35,432 nt of DNA from an uncultured Muribaculaceae bacterium (GTDB lineage: Bacteria; Bacteroidota; Bacteroidia; Bacteroidales; Muribaculaceae), in the NCBI GenBank assembly GCA_910587545.1, contig CAJUMI010000021.1, positions 1,187-36,618 of the forward strand. The letters are read 5' to 3'. The translations under genes and the position numbers were made by a program. The notes beneath the pieces were generated by a model, which worked only from the letters and a program-made list of their open reading frames with translations, ran no database searches and had not been told where the DNA came from. Positions 1 to 8,521 of the stretch are shown in pieces. Position 1 is the first letter of the stretch. The number at the start of each line of letters is the position of its first letter.

Positions 1-471
1 CTCTCGAAACCCGCCGACGGCCACCACATGCGCCGCACGGCCATGATGCTCACCCTCGCTATCGGCATCCATAACTTCCCCGAAGGCATGGCCACGTTCA
101 TCTCCGCTCTCGACGGACCCGACGTCGCCCTGCCGATTGTCGTCGCTATCGCAATCCACAACATCCCCGAGGGCATAGCCGTCTCTGTGCCGATCTACCA
201 TTCGAGCGGCAGCCGCAAAAAAGCCTTCGTCTACACCTTGGTTTCAGGCCTCGCCGAAACTGTGGGCGCGATTGTCGGCATGGCCTTCCTATTCCCCTTC
301 TGGACCCCGGAAATCAACGCATACTGCCTCGCTGCAGTCGCCGGAGTGATGGTCTACATCTCATTTGACGAACTTCTCCCCGGCGCCGAGCGCTACGGCC
401 ACCACCACATAGCCCTCGGCGGCGTAATCGCCGGCATGGCCATTATGGCCTTGACCTTGCTGATACTATAA
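1..471 (+). CDS. zupT: ZIP-family metal transporter (ZupT-like), 5' end outside the window
   Basis: The reading frame is open from base 1, so the gene begins upstream; only the C-terminal ~156 residues are visible. Two copies of the ZIP metal-site signature are present, HNFPEGMATF and IHNIPEGIAVSVP. Their His, Asn, Pro and Glu residues line the divalent-cation path in ZupT-type inner-membrane importers of zinc and other divalent metals. At least four hydrophobic segments follow, and the chain ends in a membrane helix (MAIMALTLLIL). The gene converges on the DUF486 gene with only 5 bp between stop codons, leaving no room for a separate terminator. The family is clear; substrate preference (Zn, Fe, Mn, Co) cannot be read from sequence. 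Confidence 0.88.
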   Translation, partial: LSKPADGHHMRRTAMMLTLAIGIHNFPEGMATFISALDGPDVALPIVVAIAIHNIPEGIAVSVPIYHSSGSRKKAFVYTLVSGLAETVGAIVGMAFLFPFWTPEINAYCLAAVAGVMVYISFDELLPGAERYGHHHIALGGVIAGMAIMALTLLIL

Positions 472-476
472 TCCCG

Positions 477-848
477 CTACTTCATAAACACAAAGTAGAC
501 CGCCATTATCAGACACACAAAGGCGGCGAAATGATTCCAGTGGAGTGCCTCACCCTTGAAGATCAGCAAGGAGAACAACGTGAACACCAGCAGTGTGATC
601 ACCTCCTGTATCACCTTAAGCTGCATCAGCGTGAACGAGCCCCCGTTGCCGATGAAACCCATCCGGTTGGCCGGAACCATGAAACAGTACTCAACCAACG
701 CCAGCCCCCACGACAGCAAAATTATAAGATAGACAGGCGTGTCAGCTCCGATCAACTTCATCTGCTGGAGTTTCAGGTGGCCATACCACGCGAAAGTCAT
801 GAACACGTTTGCAATAAGCAGCAAAACGATTGTCAACAATCCATTCAT
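477..848 (-). CDS. DUF486-family four-helix membrane protein
   Basis: The 123-residue protein has four predicted transmembrane helices and little else. The opening MNGLLTIVLLLIANVFMTFAW and the tail HWNHFAAFVCLIMAVYFVF match the DUF486 family, which resembles small drug/metabolite-type (EamA/SMR-like) transporters. No substrate is known. I chose the ATG at 848 rather than the in-frame start 36 bp upstream, because family members normally begin with this M-x-G-L helix and the extra 12 residues look unrelated. It is monocistronic as far as can be seen and converges on the ZIP gene. The family call is fairly sure; the transport function is only inferred from fold similarity. Confidence 0.8.
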   Translation of the reverse strand: MNGLLTIVLLLIANVFMTFAWYGHLKLQQMKLIGADTPVYLIILLSWGLALVEYCFMVPANRMGFIGNGGSFTLMQLKVIQEVITLLVFTLFSLLIFKGEALHWNHFAAFVCLIMAVYFVFMK

Positions 849-1013
849 AGAATTAACATTATTTAAACTCAGATCCTGTAACAAATCAGCCCCGATTGCG
901 TCTTATGTATAGAAAACAAAAGAAACAGCAATAGTCTACAACCTATATCGACATCTACTGCTTGATCTACAATCTTCACGTGATTTCATTCTCCTCTCTC
1001 CACTTCCATGAGT

Positions 1014-1058
1014 TTTCGCGCACGCCGACCTTCACACCGAAGAGTGACGTGCGCGAAA
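1014..1058 (-). terminator. Hairpin downstream of the M16 peptidase gene
   Basis: An 11-bp perfect inverted repeat (1014-1024 with 1048-1058, TTTCGCGCACG) encloses an inner 4-bp pairing (1032-1035 with 1044-1047). It begins 5 bp past the stop codon of the M16 gene, where a transcript end is expected. There is no U-run after the stem, so it may act as an mRNA 3'-end stabiliser rather than a classical intrinsic terminator. Confidence 0.45.
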
Positions 1059-1062
1059 TCGT

Positions 1063-2307
1063 TTATCTTGGCATGTAGATCAGCGTCGCCGACGGAGTGT
1101 GATTGAACATCTCGCCGGCCATCCTCCTGACATCGTCGGCCATGGTCTGTTTCTGACGCCCGACGGCGGCGTTGATATCCTCGCCGTGGTAAAAAGCCAT
1201 AGCCAGATTGGCAGCCCGCGACTGATAGCCGATGTTGGAGAAATTGAACGTCGATTCGAAGCGGTTCATACAGCGCTCAAGCTCATGGCCGGTCACCGAT
1301 CCCGCTGCGGCAAGACCGGCAGCCTCGCGCTTCATCATCCCGATCGCACGCTCTACGGCCTCGTCGCTCCTGTCGGTGATTTTGGCGTTCAACATCAGGA
1401 AACCCTCGTGCTCGCTGCCGCTGATCGACGCATCGACCTCGCTGAACAGTCCGTTGCTCCCCATAAGCAGATTGTGATAGAAGCGCGACGAACGCCCCGC
1501 CGAAAGAAGGTCGGTGATGGTGTCGGCCACAAAGTAATCCTTAGCGCCATAAGCCGCCATCGGATAAGCAACGACTATGGCCGTCTGCGGCACATCGCCG
1601 CTTACGCGCCTGACGACATCAGCCGTCGGAAAAGTCGGAGCCGGCAAACGGCGCGGCGCTATGTCGCGGCGCGGTATCTGACCAAACCACTTCTCCGCAA
1701 GCTCCTTCACACGTTCGAAAGTGACATTGCCGCACACCGCAAGCACGGCGTTGTCGGGTCCATAGTGCCTGAAAAACCAGTCTCGCGCATCTTCAGCCGT
1801 GACAGACGCCACATGACCAGGCTCCTTGCCGATCACAGGCCAGCCGTAAGGGTGGCTGTCACCGTAGAGCATCTTGCGCAGATAGTGAGCCATGTCTCCG
1901 TATGGACGGTTGAGACACTGCTGTTTGAACTCCTCGATCACCACCCGGCGCTGAACCTCGAGAGTCCGCTCGTCGAGCAGCGGCGAGAGCATACGGTCGC
2001 TCTCGAGCCAAAAAGCTGTCTCGACGTTCTGAGCCGGCAGCACCTCATAGAAGTTGGTGAAGTCATTGCTTGTCCAGGCATTGTCAGAGCCGCCCGCAGC
2101 CTCTATCTCCACGCTGTAATCGGCCACATTGGCCGAACCGCCGAACATCAGATGCTCAAACAGATGGGCTATGCCTGTCAACTCCGGCCGCTCGTCCCTC
2201 GCGCCTGTATCGTAGAGCAGATTGACCGCCACCATAGCAGTTGAAGGGTCGCAACTGTGTGCGACCCTCAATCCATTATCGAGCGTAAACGTCCGATAGT
2301 CTATCAT
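1063..2307 (-). CDS. M16-family zinc metallopeptidase
   Basis: This 414-residue protein carries the inverted zinc motif HLFEH at residues 48-52 in the context GIAHLFEHLMFGGS. A downstream acidic stretch, VVIEEFKQQ (about residues 126-134), supplies the third zinc ligand typical of M16. The second half contains the usual inactive M16 C-terminal domain, with the RFYHNLLMG-type segment. The length fits single-unit bacterial M16B peptidases of the PqqL/processing-peptidase kind. No signal peptide is visible, suggesting a cytoplasmic role in peptide degradation or processing; the substrate is unknown. It lies 11 bp downstream of the lipoprotein cyclophilin gene and is probably co-transcribed with it. 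A 381-aa open frame on the opposite strand is a shadow. Confidence 0.93.
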   Translation of the reverse strand: MIDYRTFTLDNGLRVAHSCDPSTAMVAVNLLYDTGARDERPELTGIAHLFEHLMFGGSANVADYSVEIEAAGGSDNAWTSNDFTNFYEVLPAQNVETAFWLESDRMLSPLLDERTLEVQRRVVIEEFKQQCLNRPYGDMAHYLRKMLYGDSHPYGWPVIGKEPGHVASVTAEDARDWFFRHYGPDNAVLAVCGNVTFERVKELAEKWFGQIPRRDIAPRRLPAPTFPTADVVRRVSGDVPQTAIVVAYPMAAYGAKDYFVADTITDLLSAGRSSRFYHNLLMGSNGLFSEVDASISGSEHEGFLMLNAKITDRSDEAVERAIGMMKREAAGLAAAGSVTGHELERCMNRFESTFNFSNIGYQSRAANLAMAFYHGEDINAAVGRQKQTMADDVRRMAGEMFNHTPSATLIYMPR

Positions 2308-2318
2308 AGAAAGATCCG

Positions 2319-3221
2319 TTAATCGACTACTTTCATCGAGATGATGCGGATATCCTCTTTCGGGCGGTCTCCGCGGTCTGTCTCAACCTTTTCGATTTTG
2401 TCGACTGTCTCCATGCCATTGACCACCTCGCCGAAGACCGTGTAGTTGTTGTCGAGATGAGGAGTGCCGCCGACCGTCGTATAGGCCTTTTTCATTTCAT
2501 CGGTCACTTTAACCGGATGCTCGGCCACATAGGCCTCACACTCTGCGATAAGCTCGTTCTGGAGTTTTTCGAGTCCGGCCTGATCTCCCTTCGCCTGCAT
2601 GTCGCGGACCTCGGCCATATGCTGTTGGGCGAGCTGGGCGAAATGTGACTGCATAGCCGACTGCTCCATATATTTTTCCATATTGGCCATCTCGGCCTCG
2701 CTCACCTTCTTGCCTGTGACGATATAGAACTGAGAGCCCGACGATGCCTTGGTCGGGTTCACCTGATCGCCCTGGCGGGCTGCGGCGAGCGCGCCACGCT
2801 TGTGAAAGTGTTTTGGGAACACAAATTCAGCGTCGACCGTATAACCCGGGCCGCCTGATCCGAGAGCCTGTCCGGCGACGGCGGTCTTCGAGTCGGGATC
2901 GCCGGCCTGGATCATAAACTCATTGATCACGCGGTGAAACAGAGTGTTGTTGTAATAACCTTCCTTAACAAGTTTGATAAAATTGTCGCGGTGACGGGGT
3001 GTGTCGCCATAGAGAAGGACGGTAAACGATCCGAGTGTCGTCTCGACTTCGACCTTCACACTGCTTGTGTCGGCCGGATTGTAGTTTGTAGCCATAGTTT
3101 CTTGTGAGTTGGTTGTGTCGGTGCTGTCGGCGGCCTCGCCGGCTTCCTTCGACGATGTCGACGATCCGCAGGCGCTCATGCCGAAAAGCAGTGCCGCAGC
3201 AGCCAGATAATTTTTGATCAT
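2319..3221 (-). CDS. Lipoprotein peptidyl-prolyl cis-trans isomerase (cyclophilin type)
   Basis: The N terminus is a lipoprotein signal with lipobox GMSAC (Cys18), followed by a Ser/Thr/Glu-rich linker to about residue 55. The cyclophilin fold then begins at VKVEVETTLGSFTVLLYGDT, with the conserved active-site stretch LFHRVINEFMIQAGDP and the later QFYIVTG and NYTVFGEVVNGMETVDKI blocks. Between QFYIVTG and NYTVFG sits a helical insertion of about 85 residues (roughly 172-256) that is absent from minimal cyclophilins but of a kind seen in Bacteroidales secreted members. It should assist folding of envelope proteins from a membrane-anchored position. It sits between the 128-aa unknown gene (30 bp upstream) and the M16 gene (11 bp downstream), suggesting an operon. 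Confidence 0.92.
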   Translation of the reverse strand: MIKNYLAAAALLFGMSACGSSTSSKEAGEAADSTDTTNSQETMATNYNPADTSSVKVEVETTLGSFTVLLYGDTPRHRDNFIKLVKEGYYNNTLFHRVINEFMIQAGDPDSKTAVAGQALGSGGPGYTVDAEFVFPKHFHKRGALAAARQGDQVNPTKASSGSQFYIVTGKKVSEAEMANMEKYMEQSAMQSHFAQLAQQHMAEVRDMQAKGDQAGLEKLQNELIAECEAYVAEHPVKVTDEMKKAYTTVGGTPHLDNNYTVFGEVVNGMETVDKIEKVETDRGDRPKEDIRIISMKVVD

Positions 3222-3251
3222 TGTGTTATTATCGTTAGTTGTTCAGTGTAT

Positions 3252-3638
3252 TCAGATAACCGAATTGGGGTACAGCCGCTTGTAGATGCGGCGGAAATTA
3301 TTGTCGGCCGCGCTCAGTTCGTCGGCACGGTCAGCGTAGTCAGGACCATACATGCTGTTGAGGATATCGGGCAGATAGCGGTGCTCCCTGTCCTTGTCGA
3401 TGGTCGAGGCGACCAGACGGTCGACCGCTTCAGCATAAGCCGAGGCATCGATAGCATGAAGATAGCGCGCCGCGCTTGCGAGGAACTGCCCCGACAGATC
3501 GACCGCGATCATGTTGTCTACCAGTCGGTCGAGATCATTGCCGTCAAGAGAATCGATATGGTTGGCTATATACTCGTAAGTCAGCAGCCCGTCAGCATCC
3601 CGACGCAGAGCCTGCATGTCATTTTCGTTGATTGTCAT
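3252..3638 (-). CDS. Hypothetical 128-aa helical protein
   Basis: I do not recognise a family. The protein is acidic, predicted mostly helical, lacks a signal peptide and membrane segments, and has no cysteines. It is rich in Asp and Ala (for example YLHAIDASAYAEAVDRL) and is probably cytoplasmic. Codon use resembles the neighbours, and the ATG at 3638 begins a clean frame. It is the first gene of a likely minus-strand operon with the cyclophilin and M16 genes. A possible but weak promoter lies upstream: TTTG complement at 3680-3683, then TATATTAT at 3652-3659 after a 20-bp spacer. Confidence 0.75.
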   Translation of the reverse strand: MTINENDMQALRRDADGLLTYEYIANHIDSLDGNDLDRLVDNMIAVDLSGQFLASAARYLHAIDASAYAEAVDRLVASTIDKDREHRYLPDILNSMYGPDYADRADELSAADNNFRRIYKRLYPNSVI

Positions 3639-3830
3639 ACTTTCTTCCTATATAATATACTTTAACACAACAGTCTGACCAAAAGTTTCCAGTCGCCACG
3701 ACGTTGAGGCGCCTGCGGTGACAAGAATGCTCTGCAGCCTGCGATTGACAAAGTTAAGCAAAATTCTCAAACGTCCAACAAAAAACACAAAACTGTCACT
3801 CCGTCCATCTCCTGCCAAAACAGTTAAAAT

Positions 3831-3862
3831 TTTGTGTAAATCAAGGATTCTGCATATCTTTA
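3831..3862 (+). promoter_or_regulatory. Bacteroidetes-type promoter of the CHASE2-caspase operon
   Basis: A -33 box TTTG (3831-3834) is followed after exactly 20 bp by TATCTTTA (3855-3862), which differs from the TAnnTTTG -7 consensus only in the last base. The expected start point near 3868 leaves a leader of about 30 nt before the ATG at 3898. Confidence 0.6.
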
Positions 3863-3897
3863 TGACCTCTTTAACCTGACATTCGACGAAGACCATA

Positions 3898-6800
3898 ATG
3901 GATAAGCTCAGACGCACGATAATATTAAGCATAATTTCTATAGGCCTCTTTGCGGTCATAGGCGCGGTGCTCCCCGGCATATCGGCATTCGACCCTATCG
4001 ACAAATCGCTCAGCGACATCTCCGTCACAGACATCTTCTATGCTGCCGAGCGGGACAACAGTCCGGTTGAAAACGACCGTTTCCTGATCATCGACACATC
4101 TGACAGCGACCGCGGGGAAATAGCCCGGGCCGTCAGCCTGGCATCCGAAGCCGGAGCGGCCGTCGTCGCTGTCGACATTATCTTTTCCGACGCCGCCGCT
4201 GATTCGTCGGCGACCGCTGCTCTCTGCAAGGCCATGGCCTCCAACCGCGGGCTGACCGTATCGGCGATCCATCTCAACGAGTGGGACGACGCATCGCAAT
4301 CCTACATTTCAACCCTCTCCACGGCGACCGACTCGCTCAATCTCGACCCGGGATACACCAATTTCATGACTGGCGGCGACTACAGCTATATACGCAACTA
4401 CTCCGTGGCCGCTGCAGGCAGCGTGCCTTCGTTCGCTCAGGCGACAGCCGACAGATACCGCAGCATCTACGGCGACGACTCGCCCATGCGGCCTACAGAC
4501 ACAGGCATCATCGATTTTTCGCCCCAGGCGTTTGACATCGTCGATGCCGCCGACATCGCGGCCATCGACAGCCTCGCCTCGGGGCGCATGGTGTTGCTCG
4601 GCGCAACGGACTCCGACGAGGATTACCACTTCACACCCATAGGCCGGATGAGCGGAGTCGAGATTCAGGCATACTCCATCGACACGATTTTGAGCAACCC
4701 GTCGGTTGTCGCTCCGCAGTGGGCCGTATGGCTGATATGTGTCATACTGGTGATGGCTTCGTCGGCCGGCTTCGTAATGATGCGCGACAACTTCGAATCA
4801 CGAAACCCGACCGCCAACCGCTACACCTACGCCGTGCTCGGTCTCGGCAACATCATCTATCCGACCGTCATCATCCTCACGGTCATCATGGCCGTCGGGC
4901 TGCTGTATCTTACGCTGTCGGTCTACCTGCCGCCTCTCGTCATCATCGGGTCGCTCGCTTTCATCCCCGTGTCCTACGACCTGCTGACGATCAGCCGCGG
5001 CATCCTGTCGCGCCGCTCCGCCACAATTGCGTCGGCGATAATCCTTGCCGCTATCCCGGCCAATGCCGACATGACAAAGGCCGAAGTTATCGAGACATTC
5101 AAAGCGCTCGACAAAAACTGTCCCTTTGAGAACGGAGAGATCAAACTGCCTGTCGACACTACGATCATAGAAAATCTGATCAGTCTATTATCCACGTCCG
5201 ACATGCCTTTCTCAGATGATATGTACACGGTCATGCTCGAGTATATAGCACTCAATAATTACGACACCAATAAATTGGCAGCAGCTGATTTTTTCCTCAA
5301 CAGCGTAAACTCTCCGTTCCTGAAAAAAGGTTTCGAATATTTATCATCATTGACCCCGGACTATATAGATGCCGTCTATGCCCGGTACTGGTACAAATTA
5401 TCGTTATGCTATTATTTCGGACTCGGCACAGATACCAATTACCGAAAATCGCGCGAATGCCTCGACATAGCATTCATCATCGCTTCATCGGCGACCGATG
5501 AAGAAAAAGATCAACTCTATCTATTCGAAGACGGAGATCTGAATATTTTGGGATCGTGTCTACGCGCCAAAGGCTACCCTAACAAAGTCTGTGATACGCC
5601 CCACGGTTCCATGTCCGATTACACTCGCCCCGGGTATATGGCCGACACTTTTATCAAGGACTGCGAGGATGCGCTGATTGCCGAAGATCCCGAAAATCTG
5701 CTTTCCGGCTTTCCAAATTGTAAAATCGCTGTCACGCCGGCCAATTTCATGCGATTCTATCCGCTGATCTTAAGCAACAGCAATACGAAAGCAAAAGATT
5801 TTTTGGATCGATGCAGCACAGCCGGCTCGTGGATTGACGACTTGACAATAGGCCTTTGTTATTACCTTTTAAACGAGCGCATGTTGAACGCTTTCTATTT
5901 CAACAATAAAATCACCGGCGCGGCCTCTATCTCTTATTACGATGACGGAAGCGGCATCCCGGCATCCGCAGCATATTTCAAAAAAGCATCCGAAAAATTC
6001 AAAAAGATATCTCCGTCAGCCATAGGCAAGGAGAAACATTTTTATATACAGAAATTTATTAACTCCTACGTCGCTTTAAGTTCACCGTCTACTGACGAAA
6101 AACAGAAAGCACATCTTAATACAATCGCTGCCGCATGTCAGAAAGTGTTGTCGAATAAATTCAAAATGGACGATCTCCGTTTTTTCACCGGTTTGCACAA
6201 CAGCCTGCTGTGCGAGGCCATGGATGAGGGAGATGACACAGCCCGCTTTCTGATGGGCATAATATATAAATCCCGTTACTATTATAATGATGAATTCGGC
6301 AACAGGCTTAACGGCAAAGGCCTGGGAAAAGCTCGGGATTGGCTGTCCATTTGGGCCGACGCCGGACAAAAAGATGACAAGACCGACTATTCATGCGATG
6401 ATGAGATCGAGCGCTTCAAATTCGTGGTCGATATCGACGGCAAACCCGGCGCGAAAAAGGAACTGGCAAAAGTCGCCGCCTACGAGTATCGCAATATCCC
6501 TTCTATACCCGAAGGCCGCTTCAAGACCGAGTTGACTCTGGCCGCCGCGCGAGTGTCACGTCTGCGTGAATTGGCAGAATACGCCTCTACCCACAAACAG
6601 GAATTAGACGATCAAGCCGCAAAATTCATCAAAACTGACCACACTCGAATAGTTAAGAACAATACGACCAAGCCTGAACCCGCAAATCAGGATGTCAAGA
6701 CCTCGGAACGCAAGGTCAATTTCGCATTCCGCACACCCGACAAGACCAAATTCAGCGAACCCGACTTCGACCTTACTTTTGTGACAAACTCGCGGACGGC

Positions 6801-7701
6801 GACTTACCGCATTTCGGGATCGGAACCGTGCGACATACCCGCGTCGGCCCTGTTGGCCGGCAAACTCCGCATACAGCTGCCGCCCCGTGACTGCGAGATC
6901 ACCGTGGTCGATGAAGCCGGCAAGATGCACTACCGATCGTTTGTCTACGACGAGACCGCAAGTCTGCGCAAATCGGCGACGCTCCACATTCTGGCCATCG
7001 GTCTTAACGACTACGCTGCGCCAAACCTTCATACTCTGCAATATGCTGAAGCCGACGCAGAGGCCATCGTGGATACTTTCGTCAAGCGCCACCAATATAC
7101 ATTTAACAATATAAACAAAACGGTGCTTCTCGGCAAAGACGTGAGCCGCAACAGCATCGAGCGCGCGATAGAGACGATCTCCGAGGCCGGGCCCAACGAC
7201 CTCGCCGTGATATTCTTCGCCGGTCACGGACTCGTCGATTCGCGCAATTATTATCTCGCGACATCAGAAGTGAAAGATGCCGACCGTCCGAACATAGGCG
7301 GTCTGTCAGCCACTCTGTTCAAAGAAAAGATCAGCTATATAACCTGCAAACTCATAGTCTTTATCGACGCCTGCCACTCGGCCAAGATTTTCGACTCCTA
7401 CCGTGGCAACGACTTCTTCAAGGAACTGCAGACCGCCCGCAACGGCACAAGCATCTACACCTCAAGCAGTCCCGACGAGAAATCGAGGGAAAACCCTAAC
7501 TCGGGTCACGGATATTTCACTCAGGCCTTGCTTGAAGCATGCGACTTCGATAAGTCGGACACAGACGGCGACGGCCGTATCACCATCAAGGAAATCCGTA
7601 ATTATCTCGAGCGGCGTATACCTGAGCTCACCAACAAAGGACAGACTCCGGTCTACCGTAATCTCGAGGAAACCGATTATTCAGTCTTTTTCAAGCAATG
7701 A
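3898..7701 (+). CDS. CHASE2-like sensor fused to a caspase-like (C14) protease domain
   Basis: A 1267-residue multidomain protein. Residues 8-29 form a membrane helix. About 30-270 resemble the extracytoplasmic CHASE2 sensor (FLIIDTSD, then VVAVDIIFSD, later GRMVLLGAT). Further membrane helices lie near 275-296, 320-345 and 347-366. Residues 372-390 look like an internal signal peptide (Arg-Arg, hydrophobic core, PANA before Asp391). About 391-960 is helical repeat of TPR/Sel1 character, and a short beta-rich linker follows (FAFRTPDKTKF onward). The C14 domain begins at ILAIGLNDY with catalytic His1110 (FFAGHG) and Cys1159 (IDACHSA). A canonical EF-hand loop at 1221-1232 (DTDGDGRITIKE) suggests calcium dependence. 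It overlaps the FecR-like gene by ATGA. The caspase call is sure, CHASE2 likely; substrate, signal and side of the membrane are unknown. Confidence 0.88.
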   Translation: MDKLRRTIILSIISIGLFAVIGAVLPGISAFDPIDKSLSDISVTDIFYAAERDNSPVENDRFLIIDTSDSDRGEIARAVSLASEAGAAVVAVDIIFSDAAADSSATAALCKAMASNRGLTVSAIHLNEWDDASQSYISTLSTATDSLNLDPGYTNFMTGGDYSYIRNYSVAAAGSVPSFAQATADRYRSIYGDDSPMRPTDTGIIDFSPQAFDIVDAADIAAIDSLASGRMVLLGATDSDEDYHFTPIGRMSGVEIQAYSIDTILSNPSVVAPQWAVWLICVILVMASSAGFVMMRDNFESRNPTANRYTYAVLGLGNIIYPTVIILTVIMAVGLLYLTLSVYLPPLVIIGSLAFIPVSYDLLTISRGILSRRSATIASAIILAAIPANADMTKAEVIETFKALDKNCPFENGEIKLPVDTTIIENLISLLSTSDMPFSDDMYTVMLEYIALNNYDTNKLAAADFFLNSVNSPFLKKGFEYLSSLTPDYIDAVYARYWYKLSLCYYFGLGTDTNYRKSRECLDIAFIIASSATDEEKDQLYLFEDGDLNILGSCLRAKGYPNKVCDTPHGSMSDYTRPGYMADTFIKDCEDALIAEDPENLLSGFPNCKIAVTPANFMRFYPLILSNSNTKAKDFLDRCSTAGSWIDDLTIGLCYYLLNERMLNAFYFNNKITGAASISYYDDGSGIPASAAYFKKASEKFKKISPSAIGKEKHFYIQKFINSYVALSSPSTDEKQKAHLNTIAAACQKVLSNKFKMDDLRFFTGLHNSLLCEAMDEGDDTARFLMGIIYKSRYYYNDEFGNRLNGKGLGKARDWLSIWADAGQKDDKTDYSCDDEIERFKFVVDIDGKPGAKKELAKVAAYEYRNIPSIPEGRFKTELTLAAARVSRLRELAEYASTHKQELDDQAAKFIKTDHTRIVKNNTTKPEPANQDVKTSERKVNFAFRTPDKTKFSEPDFDLTFVTNSRTATYRISGSEPCDIPASALLAGKLRIQLPPRDCEITVVDEAGKMHYRSFVYDETASLRKSATLHILAIGLNDYAAPNLHTLQYAEADAEAIVDTFVKRHQYTFNNINKTVLLGKDVSRNSIERAIETISEAGPNDLAVIFFAGHGLVDSRNYYLATSEVKDADRPNIGGLSATLFKEKISYITCKLIVFIDACHSAKIFDSYRGNDFFKELQTARNGTSIYTSSSPDEKSRENPNSGHGYFTQALLEACDFDKSDTDGDGRITIKEIRNYLERRIPELTNKGQTPVYRNLEETDYSVFFKQ

Positions 7702-8519
7702 GCAACAGAGCGTTTATACTTATAGCCTGCATCGCGGCAATCGCTTTTTCTTCTTTGTCCGAAAGCTACACGGTCTACTCGGTTCACGGCGACGTATGGG
7801 AACAGACCGACCGCGGCAAAGTGGCCATTTCCGCCAGGGCCTCACATCTGACCGACGATTCGCGCATAGTGATTGGCAACGGTGGTTCGCTGACGCTCTA
7901 TCTCGGAAGTAACCGCCGCATGGTCACATTGACCGAAAAAGGCATCCAACGTCTGTCGACGCTCGTGCACCGCGCCGATCCATCGCGAAAGTCAACGGCA
8001 AAATGGGTCGCGTCACTGATGAATTCGTTGGTAAGATCCGATACTCCCGAGCAGACTCATCGGCGCGTTCTGCAGTCGCAAGGCGGCTCACACCGCGGCG
8101 ACGACGATGACAAGGCACTCGCCAACGCATTCGCCCTCTATCTCTCAAAAGAGGCGCCCAATGCCGACAACAAGGTGTCATACGATATTGCCGACCGGGA
8201 CGACGGCACGTCGTATGTCAGTATCACCAACGACACTGCCGGCTATCTGTTTGTCAACGCTGTGATCATCTTTGACGATGGACGCGAACTGCTGCTGCCT
8301 GTAGACACCAATCCCGACAACAACTGCTGCGCGCATCTTTGCATCCCGCCTTTATCAACAGTGAGCCTTAGCGAACTCGTTTTCTTCCGCGATCAGCTTG
8401 AGGGCGGGCGACTTATATTTGTCGCATCGCCCTTAGAGGTCAACTTCACGGTTCTATGTGACGAGACCGTGGTCTACAATCCGTCAGAACCGACGGCCGA
8501 CATCCGCATCGCCGAATAG
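7698..8519 (+). CDS. Exported FecR-like protein, partner of the CHASE2-caspase
   Basis: The start codon overlaps the caspase stop (ATGA), so the two are translationally coupled. Residues 1-22 form a signal peptide or anchor (MSNRAFILIACIAAIAFSS). Residues 23-90 resemble a FecR-type beta domain, with YTVYSVHGDVWEQ, then LTDDSRIVIGNGGSLTLYL. A charged, poorly conserved linker follows (with GDDDDK). About residues 165-260 form a second beta-rich domain, starting YVSITNDTAGYLFVNAVIIF, that vaguely recalls DUF4384-type modules found beside bacterial caspases; that similarity is speculative. Four cysteines could form disulphides, three of them in NCCAHLC, consistent with a periplasmic location. FecR-like proteins next to CHASE2 proteins are known from other bacteria. 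The gene converges on the next with 2 bp between stops. Confidence 0.72.
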   Translation: MSNRAFILIACIAAIAFSSLSESYTVYSVHGDVWEQTDRGKVAISARASHLTDDSRIVIGNGGSLTLYLGSNRRMVTLTEKGIQRLSTLVHRADPSRKSTAKWVASLMNSLVRSDTPEQTHRRVLQSQGGSHRGDDDDKALANAFALYLSKEAPNADNKVSYDIADRDDGTSYVSITNDTAGYLFVNAVIIFDDGRELLLPVDTNPDNNCCAHLCIPPLSTVSLSELVFFRDQLEGGRLIFVASPLEVNFTVLCDETVVYNPSEPTADIRIAE

Positions 8520-8521
8520 TC

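Noticed and set aside
1099..2244. Long plus-strand open frame (381 codons) opposite the M16 gene
   Set aside because: The opposite strand encodes a complete M16 peptidase with its zinc motif. The plus frame has no recognisable domain and arises because GC-rich codons give few stops on the antisense strand.
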